The notes under the pieces are model-generated. The model did not search any database, was not told where the DNA came from, and saw only the letters and a list, made by a program, of their open reading frames with translations. Of a stretch of 64,000 bases of DNA, positions 55,601 through 59,328 are shown in pieces (position 1 is the stretch's first letter; the number at the start of each line of letters is the position of its first letter). Source of the DNA: Paragonimus westermani (Eukaryota > Platyhelminthes > Trematoda > Plagiorchiida > Troglotrematidae); NCBI GenBank assembly GCA_008508345.1, contig QNGE01000946.1, positions 85,917 to 149,916 on the forward strand. Direction: 5' to 3'. The position numbers were made by a program, and so were the translations under genes.

Positions 55601-56473
55601 CAAGATTGGTATCCTGAAAGCTTGCAAGATGTTGACACAAAGCAATGTTATAAAGAAACTGTCAGTTCGTACCTCTTGTGTGTCCAGGTTAGCAACCCAT
55701 ACATCTTTCGGCATCCGGAAAACTTTTCTTGCAGCGTAAAACGACGTAGGAACCCCGATTATGTACGGAGTCGGAGCGATGAGGAGCTATAAGAAACAAA
55801 ATGCGAAAAAACGCATAGATGGGGGGACTGGACGAAAACAAAGGTGCAAACCGAGTTCCCTTGTGCACTGACCCCTTGAGACGACGGGATATGGGAACAG
55901 TCAGCAAAAGCCTGGGCTTCAGACATTTATCAGTGAATCTAACTCACAAAAGAACTAGCGAAAATCATATGGGAACTCTGAGCAGTCAAGAACACCAATG
56001 CGGACAAACTAGCTAAAAATCGACCACAAAAATTTCCCGCTTTTATAGGTTCTGTAAAATAAGTAGAGAGGCCAAGTCACAGAAACATGTTTACTCCTTT
56101 GGCTACGATCGTCATTATGTTCTACAATCCATATTGGTAGCTCAAGCATGAACAATCAGAGAGATATGGAATAAGTGCGCGCTACGACAAGGAAAAGCAA
56201 GCCATTTGCTTATCGTTGATTTTAAAAGTAGTTGGGTGACAACTGAAAATGGCGCCGGGGCTGGTAACATCACTGAGCCAGTTTATGCCAGACCAAATTA
56301 AACATTGTAGCCAGAGCATTCTACGGCAAACGCTAACTTACTTGTTCCGCTTCTGCCATGCATGGAGGAAGCAGGGGGATTATGGGAAACATATACTGCA
56401 GCGGATAGAGCATGGCAGTGAAAGCCAGTACACATAGTGAAAGTCTATTGTAGTCAGCTGATTGGATTACCAC
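7528..56473 (-). CDS. MADD: MADD / Rab3 guanine-nucleotide exchange factor, 18 exons placed, incomplete at both ends
   Basis: MADD (Rab3-GEF, AEX-3) is a DENN-module protein that loads GTP onto Rab3 and Rab27 on synaptic and secretory vesicles; in vertebrates it also binds TNF receptor 1 through a death-domain-like region. I assembled 18 minus-strand exons totalling about 3.9 kb (roughly 1,295 codons). Segments line up with recalled vertebrate MADD in order: end of cDENN, dDENN, acidic Ser-rich linker, the ASxFGLLELAxTHYY block, [15 protein letters not shown], the HN-SHxGLxYSQxI death-domain block and the FYTKK block of the C-terminal PH-like part. Splice phases agree at every junction except 19,627 to about 17,334, where an exon or alternative site is probably missing. 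The N-terminal uDENN and the extreme C-terminus were not found. Introns run from about 0.5 to 9.9 kb and hold most of the repeats in the window. Confidence 0.95.
7693..10168 (-). other. MADD intron, about 2.5 kb
   Basis: No recognisable repeat or RNA was found. A G-run of nine bases lies near 7727-7735. Small open frames on both strands at 9.0-9.5 and 9.8 kb show no family features. Confidence 0.6.
10169..10276 (-). CDS. MADD: MADD exon: start of the C-terminal PH-like module
   Basis: A 108-bp, 36-codon exon with phase 0 at both ends, bounded by TTCCTAG|TAT and GAG|GTGAGT. The peptide begins [10 protein letters not shown] and ends GKLSFME, corresponding to NGRDLSIW and GDIFFME in vertebrate MADD, so spacing to both neighbouring exons is conserved. 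It is too short to stand out as an open frame and was found from homology and splice sites. Confidence 0.93.
10277..10805 (-). other. MADD intron, segment next to RTE relic
   Basis: Left part of a 2.35-kb intron. Nothing recognised apart from a T-run near 10,536-10,545. Confidence 0.5.
10806..12330 (+). mobile_element. RTE LINE, old fragment from RT to 3' UTR
   Basis: Scattered frames recall [24 protein letters not shown] near 11,225 matches VRQGCLLSPF, followed by [15 protein letters not shown] near 11,330 for the YADD box (second Asp gone). Sequence at 11,480-11,960 parallels the C-terminal region (a [13 protein letters not shown] string, a GRVY-like segment, a WLGHV-like segment). At 12,130-12,200 the text TGTCGCCTTACTGTCAGTTG and CTTGGCTGTTTGCATG matches the 3' UTR of the 58.4-kb copy. 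It lies antisense in a MADD intron and is extensively frameshifted. Confidence 0.75.
12627..12877 (-). CDS. MADD: MADD exon: death-domain region, second part
   Basis: A 251-bp exon (phase 1 in, phase 0 out) with acceptor TCTTTGCAG|GTATGG and donor CTC|GTGAGT. It encodes [12 protein letters not shown], then [39 protein letters not shown] and LLDVLEYL. Vertebrate MADD has LLATLLHNLISYMLLMKVN, VRRLMGKSHIGLVYSQQI and VLDQLANL at the same spacing. This block lies in the region annotated as the death domain. Its helices are hydrophobic and well conserved, and this is one of the most secure exons of the gene. Confidence 0.96.
12878..13330 (-). other. MADD intron, segment
   Basis: Part of the 1.36-kb intron between the two death-domain exons. 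Nothing recognised before the promoter-like segment at 13.4 kb. Confidence 0.5.
13365..13520 (+). promoter_or_regulatory. Promoter-like segment with hairpin inside a MADD intron
   Basis: Two ATTGG boxes (inverted CCAAT; about 13,410 and 13,440) precede a TATA-like TTTAAATA at 13,455-13,462. The TATA-like box sits in the loop of an 11-bp perfect inverted repeat: GGTCACAAACC at 13,443-13,453 and its complement at 13,469-13,479. The arrangement recalls an LTR or small-gene promoter on the plus strand. No matching second LTR was found, so identity is uncertain. Confidence 0.35.
13590..14125 (+). other. Unidentified plus-strand open stretch downstream of promoter-like segment
   Basis: Two successive frames (13,598-13,801, 67 residues; 13,806-14,120, 104 residues) follow the promoter-like segment. 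The second contains an acidic and basic mixture with [17 protein letters not shown] do not recognise gag, integrase or any cellular family. It could be the start of a decayed LTR element or chance. Confidence 0.2.
14241..14533 (-). CDS. MADD: MADD exon: linker and start of death-domain region
   Basis: A 293-bp exon (phase 2 in, phase 1 out), acceptor GCTATCCCAG|TTA, donor CTTG|GTGAGT. The first two thirds are a Ser/Thr/Asn-rich linker. The last third encodes RTYVFEDLL followed by [18 protein letters not shown], almost identical to the vertebrate [18 protein letters not shown]. This motif alone identifies the gene. The shorter spacing between the two halves matches the vertebrate isoform lacking the extra alternative segment. 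Confidence 0.97.
14534..15997 (-). other. MADD intron with one family B SINE
   Basis: A 1.46-kb intron. It contains the family B SINE at about 14.69-14.88 kb. The rest (14.9-16.0 kb) shows several overlapping plus-strand frames without any recognisable motif, and no splice or repeat signal I can support. Confidence 0.5.
14692..14882 (-). mobile_element. tRNA-derived SINE family B
   Basis: On the minus strand, GGCTTCATAGGTCAGCTGGC (A box) is followed about 45 nt later by GCTGGTTCGAACCCAGC (B box, perfect GGTTCGAAYCC) and CGAAGCC, which nearly closes an acceptor stem with GGCTTCA. The tRNA-like head spans 14,772-14,853 and is followed by a non-tRNA body (TTTTACACAATTGCGTCT...). Related copies at 18.5, 25.2 and 42.5 kb share both head and body, which marks a SINE and not a tRNA gene. 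Confidence 0.75.
15998..16322 (-). CDS. MADD: MADD linker exon (probable)
   Basis: A 325-bp open segment with acceptor TTTCTTTCTTAG|GTATGC (phase 1) and donor TATCG|GTAAAT (phase 2). The out-phase matches the next exon at 14,533 exactly, and the in-phase matches the donor at 16,810. It encodes a Ser- and Pro-rich, low-complexity linker, for instance [20 protein letters not shown], that has no direct vertebrate counterpart. Assignment rests on phase, position and open frame. Confidence 0.6.
16810..17334 (-). CDS. MADD: MADD linker exon (probable; 5' boundary uncertain)
   Basis: A long open stretch beginning after one of three close acceptors (exon start at 17,340, 17,334 or 17,327) and ending at CTTC|GTGTGT. 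It includes [14 protein letters not shown], which may correspond to the vertebrate SQISADSGVSLTSS stretch. An internal strong donor, GCC|GTAAGA, ends at 17,225 and could give a short form, though its phase would not fit the next exon. The in-phase does not match the exon ending at 19,627, so an intervening exon or another site is likely. Confidence 0.5.
17335..19626 (-). other. MADD intron with one family B SINE; possible undetected exon
   Basis: About 2.3 kb. It holds the family B SINE at 18.47 kb. A phase mismatch between the flanking exons suggests a small exon somewhere here. A weak candidate follows the acceptor GGTTTTCTCAG near 18,885 on the minus strand, but no coding similarity supports it. 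Confidence 0.4.
18465..18612 (+). mobile_element. tRNA-derived SINE family B
   Basis: GTTCGTAGCTCAACTGGTGG (A box) is followed by CTGATTCGAATCCAGCCGAA (B box, one mismatch). The intervening text GTCTGGGCACCCTGTTTCTG parallels GTTTGGGCATGCTGTTTCTG of the 14.7-kb copy. The acceptor-like arm is degraded and the 3' body is shorter and AT-rich. Confidence 0.7.
19627..19971 (-). CDS. MADD: MADD exon: conserved helical block and linker
   Basis: A 345-bp exon (115 codons, phase 0 both ends), acceptor GGAATCAG|TAT, donor TCT|GTATGT. It starts [19 protein letters not shown], continues through a linker to [19 protein letters not shown], then a Ser/Arg-rich tail. Vertebrate MADD has VYKGMLDLLKCTVLSLEQS and GGMASIFGLLEIAQTHYY. 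A flatworm-specific insertion of about 26 residues separates the two blocks. The [12 protein letters not shown] motif makes this assignment firm. Confidence 0.94.
19972..20799 (-). other. MADD intron, no other feature recognised
   Basis: An 828-bp intron between two conserved exons. A short G-rich run lies near 20,400. No repeat family was recognised. Confidence 0.6.
20800..21001 (-). CDS. MADD: MADD exon: conserved helical segment before FGLLEL
   Basis: A 202-bp exon (phase 2 in, phase 0 out). The acceptor is TTTTGTTCAG|G. The donor is GTG|GTCAGT, unusual for its C at +3 but the only one giving the right phase and alignment. It encodes [37 protein letters not shown] and YVEDV, matching vertebrate QQFLKEVVHSVLDG, VRRLLESEQLRVFVLSKLN and the segment just before VYKGMLD. 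Confidence 0.9.
21002..22459 (-). other. MADD intron, left part
   Basis: No exon or clear repeat was recognised. A B-box-like GGGTTCGATCC at about 22,190 lacks a partner A box and is not called. Confidence 0.5.
22460..22746 (-). mobile_element. Hammerhead SINE family A, copy with terminal inverted repeats and 8-bp target duplication
   Basis: The two ends are inverted repeats: 22,460-22,520 and 22,681-22,745 match over about 61-65 bp with one substitution and one 4-bp indel, both starting ATTACTGATGAGTAGTCGGG from outside. The element is flanked by TAAAATAT at 22,452-22,459 and again at 22,747-22,754. Between the arms, on the minus strand, lie a tRNA-like core fragment (GGTTGCCTCATGATTGGAAT, then a B-box-like GAAGTTCAAATCC), the hammerhead and the tail. 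An 8-bp duplication with inverted ends is more typical of DNA-transposon MITEs than of SINEs. Confidence 0.82.
22570..22614 (-). ncRNA. Hammerhead ribozyme, near-complete
   Basis: Minus strand: GCACCA, core CTGATGA, stem II GCTCT-AATG-AGAGC, GAAA, then GTTGAGTC and TAGTGC. Stem I has one C-A mismatch. Stem III has lost its C-G pair (G opposite G), leaving only the A-U pair. The core and cleavage site GTC are intact, so activity would be weak at best. Confidence 0.75.
22811..23150 (+). mobile_element. Hammerhead SINE family A, best-preserved copy with 5' module
   Basis: The order is a 5' module (22,811 to about 22,935) shared with the 46.4-kb copy, a tRNA-like head with A box TGGCGCAGTGG (22,947-22,957) and B box GGAGTTCAAATCC (22,989-23,001), a hammerhead (23,020-23,064) and a tail to about 23,150. 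The A box fits the pol III consensus fully; the B box differs at two positions. The copy lacks the outermost terminal block seen at 22,745. Flukes of the genus Schistosoma carry a comparable pol III plus hammerhead retroposon (Sm-alpha). Confidence 0.82.
23020..23064 (+). ncRNA. Hammerhead ribozyme, type I, complete by inspection
   Basis: Stem I GCACTA pairs perfectly with TAGTGC. The core reads CTGACGA, stem II GCTCT-AATG-AGAGC with five perfect pairs, then GAAA. Stem III is minimal: A-U and C-G closing a TCGA loop. The cleavage triplet is GTC, so the predicted cut lies between 23,058 and 23,059. Minimal stem III hammerheads of this kind are known from Sm-alpha elements and Penelope-like elements and often act as dimers. 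All invariant positions are present. Confidence 0.92.
23151..24453 (-). other. MADD intron, middle part
   Basis: Near 24,022 the string GGGGTTGTCGATTAGAATTAACAG repeats the head of the family A 5' module without the rest of the element. Plus-strand open stretches at 23.4-23.7 and 24.0-24.3 kb are unrecognised. Confidence 0.45.
24454..24514 (-). CDS. MADD: MADD micro-exon, 61 bp
   Basis: The acceptor TTTTGTCATTACAG|AC and donor AAAAAAAG|GTTTGT frame 61 bp that encode [19 protein letters not shown]. The entry phase is 1 and the exit phase is 2, exactly what the flanking exons (ending near 26,944 and starting at 21,001) require. The joined peptide runs acidic and basic into LDEERYLIQ. It has no clear vertebrate counterpart; support is from phase and splice signals. 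Confidence 0.75.
25112..25248 (-). mobile_element. tRNA-derived SINE family B, degraded
   Basis: Minus strand: ATTGGTCAGCTGGCACAAACG aligns with ATAGGTCAGCTGGCACAGCG of the 14.7-kb copy, and CAGTCGGGCGTTTTCCACAACG aligns with the B-box end and body start (CAGCCGAAGCCCGCATTTTTACAAC). The B box itself is lost. The translated string IGQLAQ appears in both copies, which explains a misleading open frame here. Confidence 0.55.
25850..26245 (+). mobile_element. RTE LINE, 3' coding fragment
   Basis: Frames recall the C-terminal region: [15 protein letters not shown] near 25,955, then a segment like [12 protein letters not shown] near 26,030 and a string like [15 protein letters not shown] near 26,100, parallel to LGHVLRMPVSRLPH, WCKVRGGQTMTW and TVGRVRLPGWG in the 58.6-kb copy. 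It is broken by stops, antisense to MADD. Confidence 0.65.
26393..26413. repeat. Short tandem repeat (TTCA)5
   Basis: Five uninterrupted TTCA units. It may be a decayed LINE tail or an independent microsatellite. Confidence 0.85.
26944..27142 (-). CDS. MADD: MADD linker exon (3' boundary uncertain)
   Basis: The acceptor CGTATTTCAG|CCA gives phase 0, as required by the exon ending at 34,255. It encodes [20 protein letters not shown], then [20 protein letters not shown], a Ser-rich linker where vertebrate MADD has its SFASSLYRNHSTSFSLS region. Two phase-1 donors are possible: G|GTGAAC ending at 26,944, or C|GTAAAG near 27,028. Both fit the next micro-exon. Confidence 0.7.
27143..34254 (-). other. 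MADD intron, 7.1 kb
   Basis: No exon or recognised repeat family. Contents seen are a GA-rich patch at about 28,033, a TC-rich run at 31,236-31,253 and unrecognised small open frames on both strands (for example plus-strand 33,135-33,434). Very old repeats may be beyond recognition by eye. Confidence 0.5.
31236..31253. repeat. Short (TC)n run
   Basis: Alternating TC of about 16-18 bases within TTTCTCTCTCTCTCTCTC. No associated element was recognised. Confidence 0.8.
34255..34553 (-). CDS. MADD: MADD linker exon
   Basis: A 299-bp exon with acceptor TCCTCTTCAG|AAATTC and donor ACG|GTAAGC. The entry phase 1 matches the exon ending at 35,324 and the exit phase is 0. It encodes [17 protein letters not shown], a Pro/Thr-rich middle ([15 protein letters not shown]) and a Ser/Thr-rich end. 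This is the poorly conserved linker between dDENN and the central helical block; assignment rests on phase, frame and position. Confidence 0.8.
34554..35323 (-). other. MADD intron with an RTE 3' UTR remnant
   Basis: A 770-bp intron. Its middle carries the RTE 3' UTR remnant. The plus-strand open stretch at 34,936-35,214 is unrecognised. Confidence 0.55.
34780..34935 (-). mobile_element. RTE LINE 3' UTR remnant
   Basis: Plus-strand text GGTGCCTACACCCTGCAAA and GAGTAGGGCGACATCTAAGCG at 34,853-34,910 matches the corresponding stretch at 58,534-58,596 (GGTGCCTACACCCTGCAAAC; GAGTAAGGCGTCATCAGCG). The orientation is the same as the 58-kb copy, so it is a minus-strand element. No coding part is attached. 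Confidence 0.7.
35324..35422 (-). CDS. MADD: MADD acidic linker exon
   Basis: A 99-bp exon (phase 1 in and out) with acceptor GCCTATATTCAG|ATG and donor GGTG|GTAAGT. It encodes [20 protein letters not shown] and [12 protein letters not shown], an acidic Ser/Thr-rich stretch equivalent to the vertebrate DSDSEPTDDSGSDSMDYDD segment after dDENN. Phases agree with both neighbours. Confidence 0.88.
35423..37359 (-). other. MADD intron, 1.9 kb, nothing recognised
   Basis: No repeat or RNA recognised. A plus-strand open stretch at 36,573-36,857 carries no known motif. Confidence 0.55.
37360..37720 (-). CDS. MADD: MADD exon: dDENN domain, second part
   Basis: A 361-bp exon (phase 0 in, phase 1 out), acceptor TTTATCGCCAG|GCT, donor ACCG|GTTAGT. 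It begins [20 protein letters not shown], then [19 protein letters not shown], matching vertebrate [20 protein letters not shown] and FDPALIGDKPKWYAHQL. The C-terminal half is a flatworm-specific linker. The exon closes the dDENN part of the tripartite module that binds the Rab. Confidence 0.95.
37721..38863 (-). other. MADD intron, 1.1 kb, nothing recognised
   Basis: A TTAATTAA-type AT-rich patch lies near 37,840-37,865. No repeat family recognised. Confidence 0.55.
38864..39022 (-). CDS. MADD: MADD exon: dDENN domain, first part
   Basis: A 159-bp exon (53 codons, phase 0 both ends), acceptor TTTCACCTCAG|ATT, donor AGTCAG|GTATTT. It encodes [10 protein letters not shown], then [18 protein letters not shown] and SMLARSQ. 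Vertebrate MADD has [17 protein letters not shown] and KLARTQ at identical spacing. Joined upstream it gives ...[17 protein letters not shown], aligning without gaps to VATRVAMVRFFNSANVL. Confidence 0.96.
39290..40738 (+). mobile_element. CR1-like LINE, decayed RT and C-terminal part
   Basis: At 39,400-39,486 the frame reads [18 protein letters not shown], the CR1/Jockey-type RT start. Near 39,720-39,805 frames recall [20 protein letters not shown]. The palm at 39,849-40,079 shows [16 protein letters not shown] for the PQGSVLGPLLF block and an intact YADD. The C-terminus at 40,424-40,660 reads [21 protein letters not shown] and [11 protein letters not shown], then [12 protein letters not shown], typical of CR1 ends. 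Frameshifts separate these blocks. It lies antisense in a MADD intron, starting about 270 bp from an exon. Confidence 0.85.
40739..41777 (-). other. MADD intron segment, nothing recognised
   Basis: A T-rich run near 40,863-40,875 is the only feature noted. Open frames on the minus strand show no family features. Confidence 0.5.
41778..42086 (+). mobile_element. Hammerhead SINE family A, copy with long inverted arms
   Basis: The left arm 41,778-41,884 is the reverse complement of the family tail, starting GATTACTGATGAGTAG. It is joined at TCGA to the tRNA-like head: A box TGGCGCAGTGG at 41,897-41,907 and B box GGAGTTCAAATCC ending about 41,951. The hammerhead (41,970-42,011) and right tail (42,017-42,086) follow. 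The right tail pairs with the inner part of the left arm over about 70 bp, but the outermost terminal block is missing on the right, replaced by GGGAAAAAAAC. Confidence 0.82.
41970..42011 (+). ncRNA. Hammerhead ribozyme with shortened stem II
   Basis: Core CTGACGA and GAAA are intact, and stem III and the GTC site are as in the 23,020 copy. Stem II is GCTC-TGA-GAGC, four pairs with a three-base loop after a small deletion. Stem I GTACTA/TAGTGT keeps six pairs, two of them G-U wobbles. The predicted cut lies between 42,005 and 42,006. It probably still folds. Confidence 0.85.
42462..42608 (+). mobile_element. tRNA-derived SINE family B
   Basis: GCTTACGTAGCTCAGATAGT (A box) and CTCGTTCGAATCCAGCCGAA (B box) flank an internal TTTAGCATACTGTTTACACC. 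The tRNA-like head spans about 42,474-42,555. The body continues GCCCGCATTTTTACAACCGG and GGTCTAATCCAAC, shared in part with the minus-strand copy at 14.7 kb. Confidence 0.72.
43313..43383 (+). repeat. Solitary family A terminal arm (degraded)
   Basis: TTACTAGTAAGGAGTCGGGG and the following ATTTG...AAGTTGATAAGG resemble the outer arm at 22,460 (TTACTGATGAGTAGTCGGGG ... AAGTTGACC). No core or hammerhead follows. This is a weak, homology-by-eye call. Confidence 0.35.
43384..44991 (-). other. MADD intron segment, nothing recognised
   Basis: No exon or repeat recognised apart from the arm fragment just before it. Overlapping frames at 43.5-43.9 kb on both strands show no conserved motif. Confidence 0.5.
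44992..45159 (-). CDS. MADD: MADD exon: between cDENN and dDENN
   Basis: A 168-bp exon (56 codons, phase 0 both ends), acceptor TCTATTATCCAG|GCG, donor GCCTTG|GTACGT. It begins [11 protein letters not shown] and ends [15 protein letters not shown] followed by TSVATRVAL. Vertebrate MADD has [29 protein letters not shown] here. The VATRVA string and its conserved distance to HTRTLRL in the next exon make it secure. Confidence 0.95.
46387..46731 (+). mobile_element. Hammerhead SINE family A, decayed copy with 5' module
   Basis: The 5' module at 46,387-46,505 (ATCGATTAGAATCAACAG ... AGATTTGATGACTCGACCGTG) parallels that at 22,815-22,935. The tRNA-like head is degraded (GATGCAACAGCGAACACGG). The hammerhead site reads GTACTA then TTATTGG, so the core is destroyed. 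The tail ends with CTCAATCCCCGACC, part of the outer arm. A further very degraded minus-strand copy may lie just left, at about 46,130-46,330. Confidence 0.65.
49585..50375 (+). mobile_element. RTE LINE, 3' fragment with UTR
   Basis: A frame near 49,635-49,800 reads [16 protein letters not shown], then [18 protein letters not shown] and [11 protein letters not shown], a diverged form of TTVRVVLLYGSETWPL, RIGWHQRVSNEE and KRVFGSDC. At 50,095-50,340 the text follows the 3' UTR of the 58.4-kb copy and ends CATGGTTGTGTGGCAGTCA, equal to ATTGTTGTGTGGCAGTTAA there. The old copy lies antisense to MADD. Confidence 0.72.
51236..51293 (+). mobile_element. Hammerhead SINE family A, head fragment
   Basis: GAGGTCGGCAAAGAAGTGGC followed by CAACACGGTTGCCTCAT matches GAGGTCAATGGCGCAGTGGT and TAACACGGTTGCCTCAT of the 22.9-kb copy. 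The similarity stops after CCTCAT, so it is truncated before the B box. Confidence 0.55.
51857..52022 (+). mobile_element. Hammerhead SINE family A, degraded
   Basis: The text runs from GGTTAACGCAGTGG through AATCAAATTTCGGTCGTGGC, a broken hammerhead site (AACAATGACAGAATC ... GGGAACGAAAC) and a tail with TGCCTGAAAAGTGCACCTGA and GAGGGCTACGATCGG. The order matches the family, but the ribozyme core is lost. Confidence 0.6.
52788..53055 (+). CDS. Candidate exon of an unidentified plus-strand gene (nested in MADD intron)
   Basis: An open stretch, [18 protein letters not shown] then [20 protein letters not shown] and [20 protein letters not shown], ends at a donor, GCTCCT|GTAAGC. The composition is that of a real soluble beta-rich protein, more convincing than nearby frames. 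I do not recognise the family. The start (beginning of exon) is arbitrary. It could also be an old captured gene fragment or an element gene. Confidence 0.4.
53344..53606 (+). CDS. Candidate second exon of the unidentified plus-strand gene
   Basis: It follows a strong acceptor (CATGTTCCTTGCAG|TTCAAAGG). The frame entered in phase 1 encodes [36 protein letters not shown] and [20 protein letters not shown], ending [12 protein letters not shown] and a stop. The entry phase does not fit the donor at 53,055 (phase 0), so an intermediate exon is missing or the two are unrelated. No family recognised; no poly(A) signal noted. Confidence 0.4.
55025..55105 (-). CDS. MADD: MADD exon: C-terminal part of cDENN
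   Basis: An 81-bp exon (27 codons, phase 0 both ends), acceptor TTGTTCCAAG|CTT, donor AACTTG|GTGAGT. It encodes [20 protein letters not shown] then LIRHLNL, corresponding to APTNAEVLPILPEPESLEL and KKHLKQ. It is too short to show as an open frame in its own right and was found by splice sites and homology. Confidence 0.92.
55673..55786 (-). CDS. MADD: MADD exon: cDENN core
   Basis: A 114-bp exon (38 codons, phase 0 both ends), acceptor TTTCTTATAG|CTC, donor CAAGAG|GTACGA. It encodes [17 protein letters not shown], then [16 protein letters not shown], against [17 protein letters not shown] and FKMPDDVWLVDLDSN of vertebrate [14 protein letters not shown] is the hallmark of the cDENN fold. Confidence 0.97.
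56342..56473 (-). CDS. MADD: MADD exon: cDENN, most upstream exon found
   Basis: A 132-bp exon (44 codons, phase 0 both ends), acceptor CTTATTTTCAG|GTG, donor GAACAA|GTAAGT. It encodes [20 protein letters not shown], then [20 protein letters not shown] and EAEQ, matching [20 protein letters not shown] and [20 protein letters not shown]. The upstream exon should end in a segment like LLGVDACLQVLTCILLEHK; I could not find it between here and 64 kb. Confidence 0.97.
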
Positions 56474-58307
56474 CTGAAAATAAGGGAAGCCGGAATGGAA
56501 TGATAAAACAAAACGAGCAGAACAAATCAAGACTGTAAACAAACGGGGCAAACATATTGTTCGAAAACAAAACAAAGAACCGCATGAGATTGCATAGCGC
56601 CAATATTATTTAGTCGGACCGAGGATTGCCAACAGCAACGCCGCAGCTGCGAATTGGAGTATTCCCAATTACGCTAACCAATGGATCGAGACTGCATAGG
56701 TTTTTTTTAAGGCCGGAAGACTCGTGACCCAAAAAACCCCGGAATGAAGAAATTGGAGAAAGTGATAATTGATCGGATTAGTTGACGTGAATAAAATTAT
56801 TGTTTGGCCGCATTGTTTGCAAAGCAAGGTAGTGAATATCACAAGAAAGTCTACATTTTACTCTCATTAACAAAGTGATTACCTACCTGTGGAGTGTGGA
56901 AAATTCGACATCGGCTACTCATTCACCTACATCTAAGCAGCAGCTTTCCTTGATTAACCTGACCTCACTCAGAAAGTGTAGGCATCAATCAGGCCACCGG
57001 CCCCGGTAGCAAAAACAGGTAACGCGACGACCCTGTTGCTTTGACATTCTGGATGAACAGGTAAACCACACCGGAACTGCCTTCTCTGGTTACTTCTCAA
57101 TCAGTTGAGCAGCTTCTGTCGCGATTTCACACAATGTGCATTGGGCATCCTGGCGTACGAATCGAAGCACTGATCACTATCCCCCAATGGATTGCGAACT
57201 CCGTGCTTCGGCCCCTTACCACGTACGTTAGGTTTTTGTAAATGAAGGGCCCAGATGAGGCCCCTCCCTCTCCACCTTGGTCAATCGGAAAGTACCCCGT
57301 TCACATGACAATGGTGAGCGCAGGAACTGGTTAACAATTATGAGTCCTACTTCGTGCTGTTAACCTAGCATCGTTGTTTTATTACACTCCACCGAATGAA
57401 AACACTCGGTTTCCTAAATGAGTTTCTACTCGGTGGCCTATTAGTCTTGTTTGCGGACACACATCAGGGACTTGTCTTATTTGCCGCTCGGAAGGGAAAA
57501 CAAAGCTAGCACAACAGTGAGCCAAGCATCAAAGTGATAACTTCATCTAACCTCAGCGAACACTGTGAACAGCAGGCAAGCTTGCAAACATCAGCATAAA
57601 AACCACTCCGCAGATAAGTCAACCGTCATCGCACGTACGCTGGAGAACCTCGCTATTGACATCCGTTGAATTGCCGCACGCAATGCATAGGTGTGGTAAT
57701 ACTGTTAGTTCAGCTGCGAACGGGGGGGTTCCTACATAACCCCTCAAACCACTTGACGTCCATCAGAAGACCTCATTCAGTGGTTGTTATATTTCAGTTC
57801 GCAACAGAGCAGATAGCGAGACTTCGTGGACACAACGTGTTGTCGAGATAAAGCAGGGCGCTGTAATCCTACCTATGGAAACTGTTTTGTCTCATCTGAA
57901 CAACAGGTGATAGAAAGCCAGATTAGACTGAGGCGATCTGCAGGGCCAATGGCGAGCCTATCCATAGCACACGTACACAGGTAGGATGAGGGGGTGGGCA
58001 TCTCCACTAATAGCACACCTAGTTGCTCGCCTTCAGTTATCTATTGTGCTCCCTGAGCTGTTGAAGTTTTATCGTCTTTGGATAAAGAAATCTTACCTGA
58101 GGTCAGGTTTGCGAAGTGTCGCAAAGTATCCGGCTCAGATTACCTTCCTCTTGCTCTTTTTATAGAAGGGATCAAACCCTGGTCGAAGCGCCGACGACTC
58201 TGATTCAAAAACTCTGAGCCAGCAGTCATTTCAAGTTGCTGAAACTAGGCTAGCTCCCTAAAGCAATTCGTGCTCAACACAGAAAGAGTAAACTGATTCC
58301 TACTGTG
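56474..58307 (-). other. Upstream MADD intron, left part
   Basis: Several good minus-strand donors occur (for example CCACAG|GTAGGT near 56,888 and CTCAG|GTAAGA near 58,096), but the sequence before them does not read as MADD. No repeat family was recognised. Confidence 0.45.
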
Positions 58308-58313
58308 TCGCCA

Positions 58314-58318
<5 letters not shown>
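58308..58318. repeat. Target-site duplication of young RTE copy (3' side)
   Basis: TCGCCATTCAT here recurs exactly at 59,329-59,339, flanking the minus-strand RTE insertion. Only the final three bases could be part of the ATG tail. Confidence 0.8.

Positions 58319-58372
<54 letters not shown>
58315..58372. repeat. Microsatellite (TCA)19, the 3' tail of the RTE copy
   Basis: About 19 uninterrupted TCA units. On the minus strand they read (ATG)n directly after GTATTGCTATCT, the same terminus as the copy near 4.3 kb. Long perfect runs erode quickly, so this supports a young insertion. Confidence 0.95.
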
Positions 58373-59328
58373 AGATAGCAATACATCAGTGGTTCACACC
58401 AATGCTTAACTGCCACACAACAATGAAGAAAAAGCAAACCCGGTATAGGGAGAGAGAGAAGGAAAAAAGAAGGGGACGGGAAGGGACCTGACTACTGAAA
58501 ATGACTACGTCCATATTCAAACATTCAACATCAAGGTGCCTACACCCTGCAAACAAACAACCGAGCTGCAAATAAGAGTAAGGCGTCATCAGCGAGACAG
58601 CTTTCTTACCGCTCTCACTGCCCCGCGTCATTAAATGCACTCACTTCACAGACAACTCGGCCAAACAACGACAACATTCACGCCACTGAGCTCGATTAGC
58701 CGCCATCTCACCTAGAGTCTCCAACCACCGACTCTGTGAGTCGCGAGGACCCCAGCCCGGGAGACGAACACGACCCACGGTGGCCAACCCCTTCGTGAAC
58801 GACTTCATTTCCCTACGCCAGGTCATTGTCTGTCCACCTCGCACCTTACACCAGTCGGTCGCAGTGTCAGCGAATAGTGCTCGGTGTGGAAGACGACTAA
58901 CTGGCATTCTTAATACATGACCTAACCATCTAAGCCTGTGTAAACGTAGAGATTGGACAAGAGAACTCGTCTGACAATCACTACCAAACACCCGCTTCCT
59001 AACCTCTTCGTTACTTACACGCTGGTGCCACCCGATACGAGCCACTGAACGCAGACACCGGTGGTCAAATACTTGAAGACGGTTCACGTCTTCTACCCTG
59101 AGTGGCCAAGTTTCGCTGCCGTAAAGTAATACGACCCTCACCGTTGTCTTATATACACGACCTTTAAGCTTCAGAGAAATACACCTCTGTCGCCAGAGAT
59201 GCCTCAAGTTAGCTAATACCACCCTAGCCTTAGAGATGCGCACTTCTATTTCATTCCCTACACCTCCACCGCTGCTGATGCAACTTCCCAGGTATACAAA
59301 CCGGTCAACAACCTCTATGACTACATTA
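58319..59328 (-). mobile_element. RTE LINE, young 5'-truncated copy with target duplication
   Basis: A roughly 1.0-kb minus-strand insertion bounded by an 11-bp perfect duplication. It carries the RTE C-terminal coding region, then an untranslated region with a pyrimidine-rich tract (58,440-58,500 plus strand is GA-rich) and the (ATG)19 tail. One long open frame without stops contrasts with the other, broken copies. 5' truncation and a tail-proximal target duplication are the expected products of target-primed reverse transcription. Confidence 0.9.

Noticed and set aside
56880..56945. Donor CACAG|GTAGGT as the upstream MADD exon
   Set aside because: Upstream sequence in all three frames lacks the expected cDENN segment and contains stops close by.
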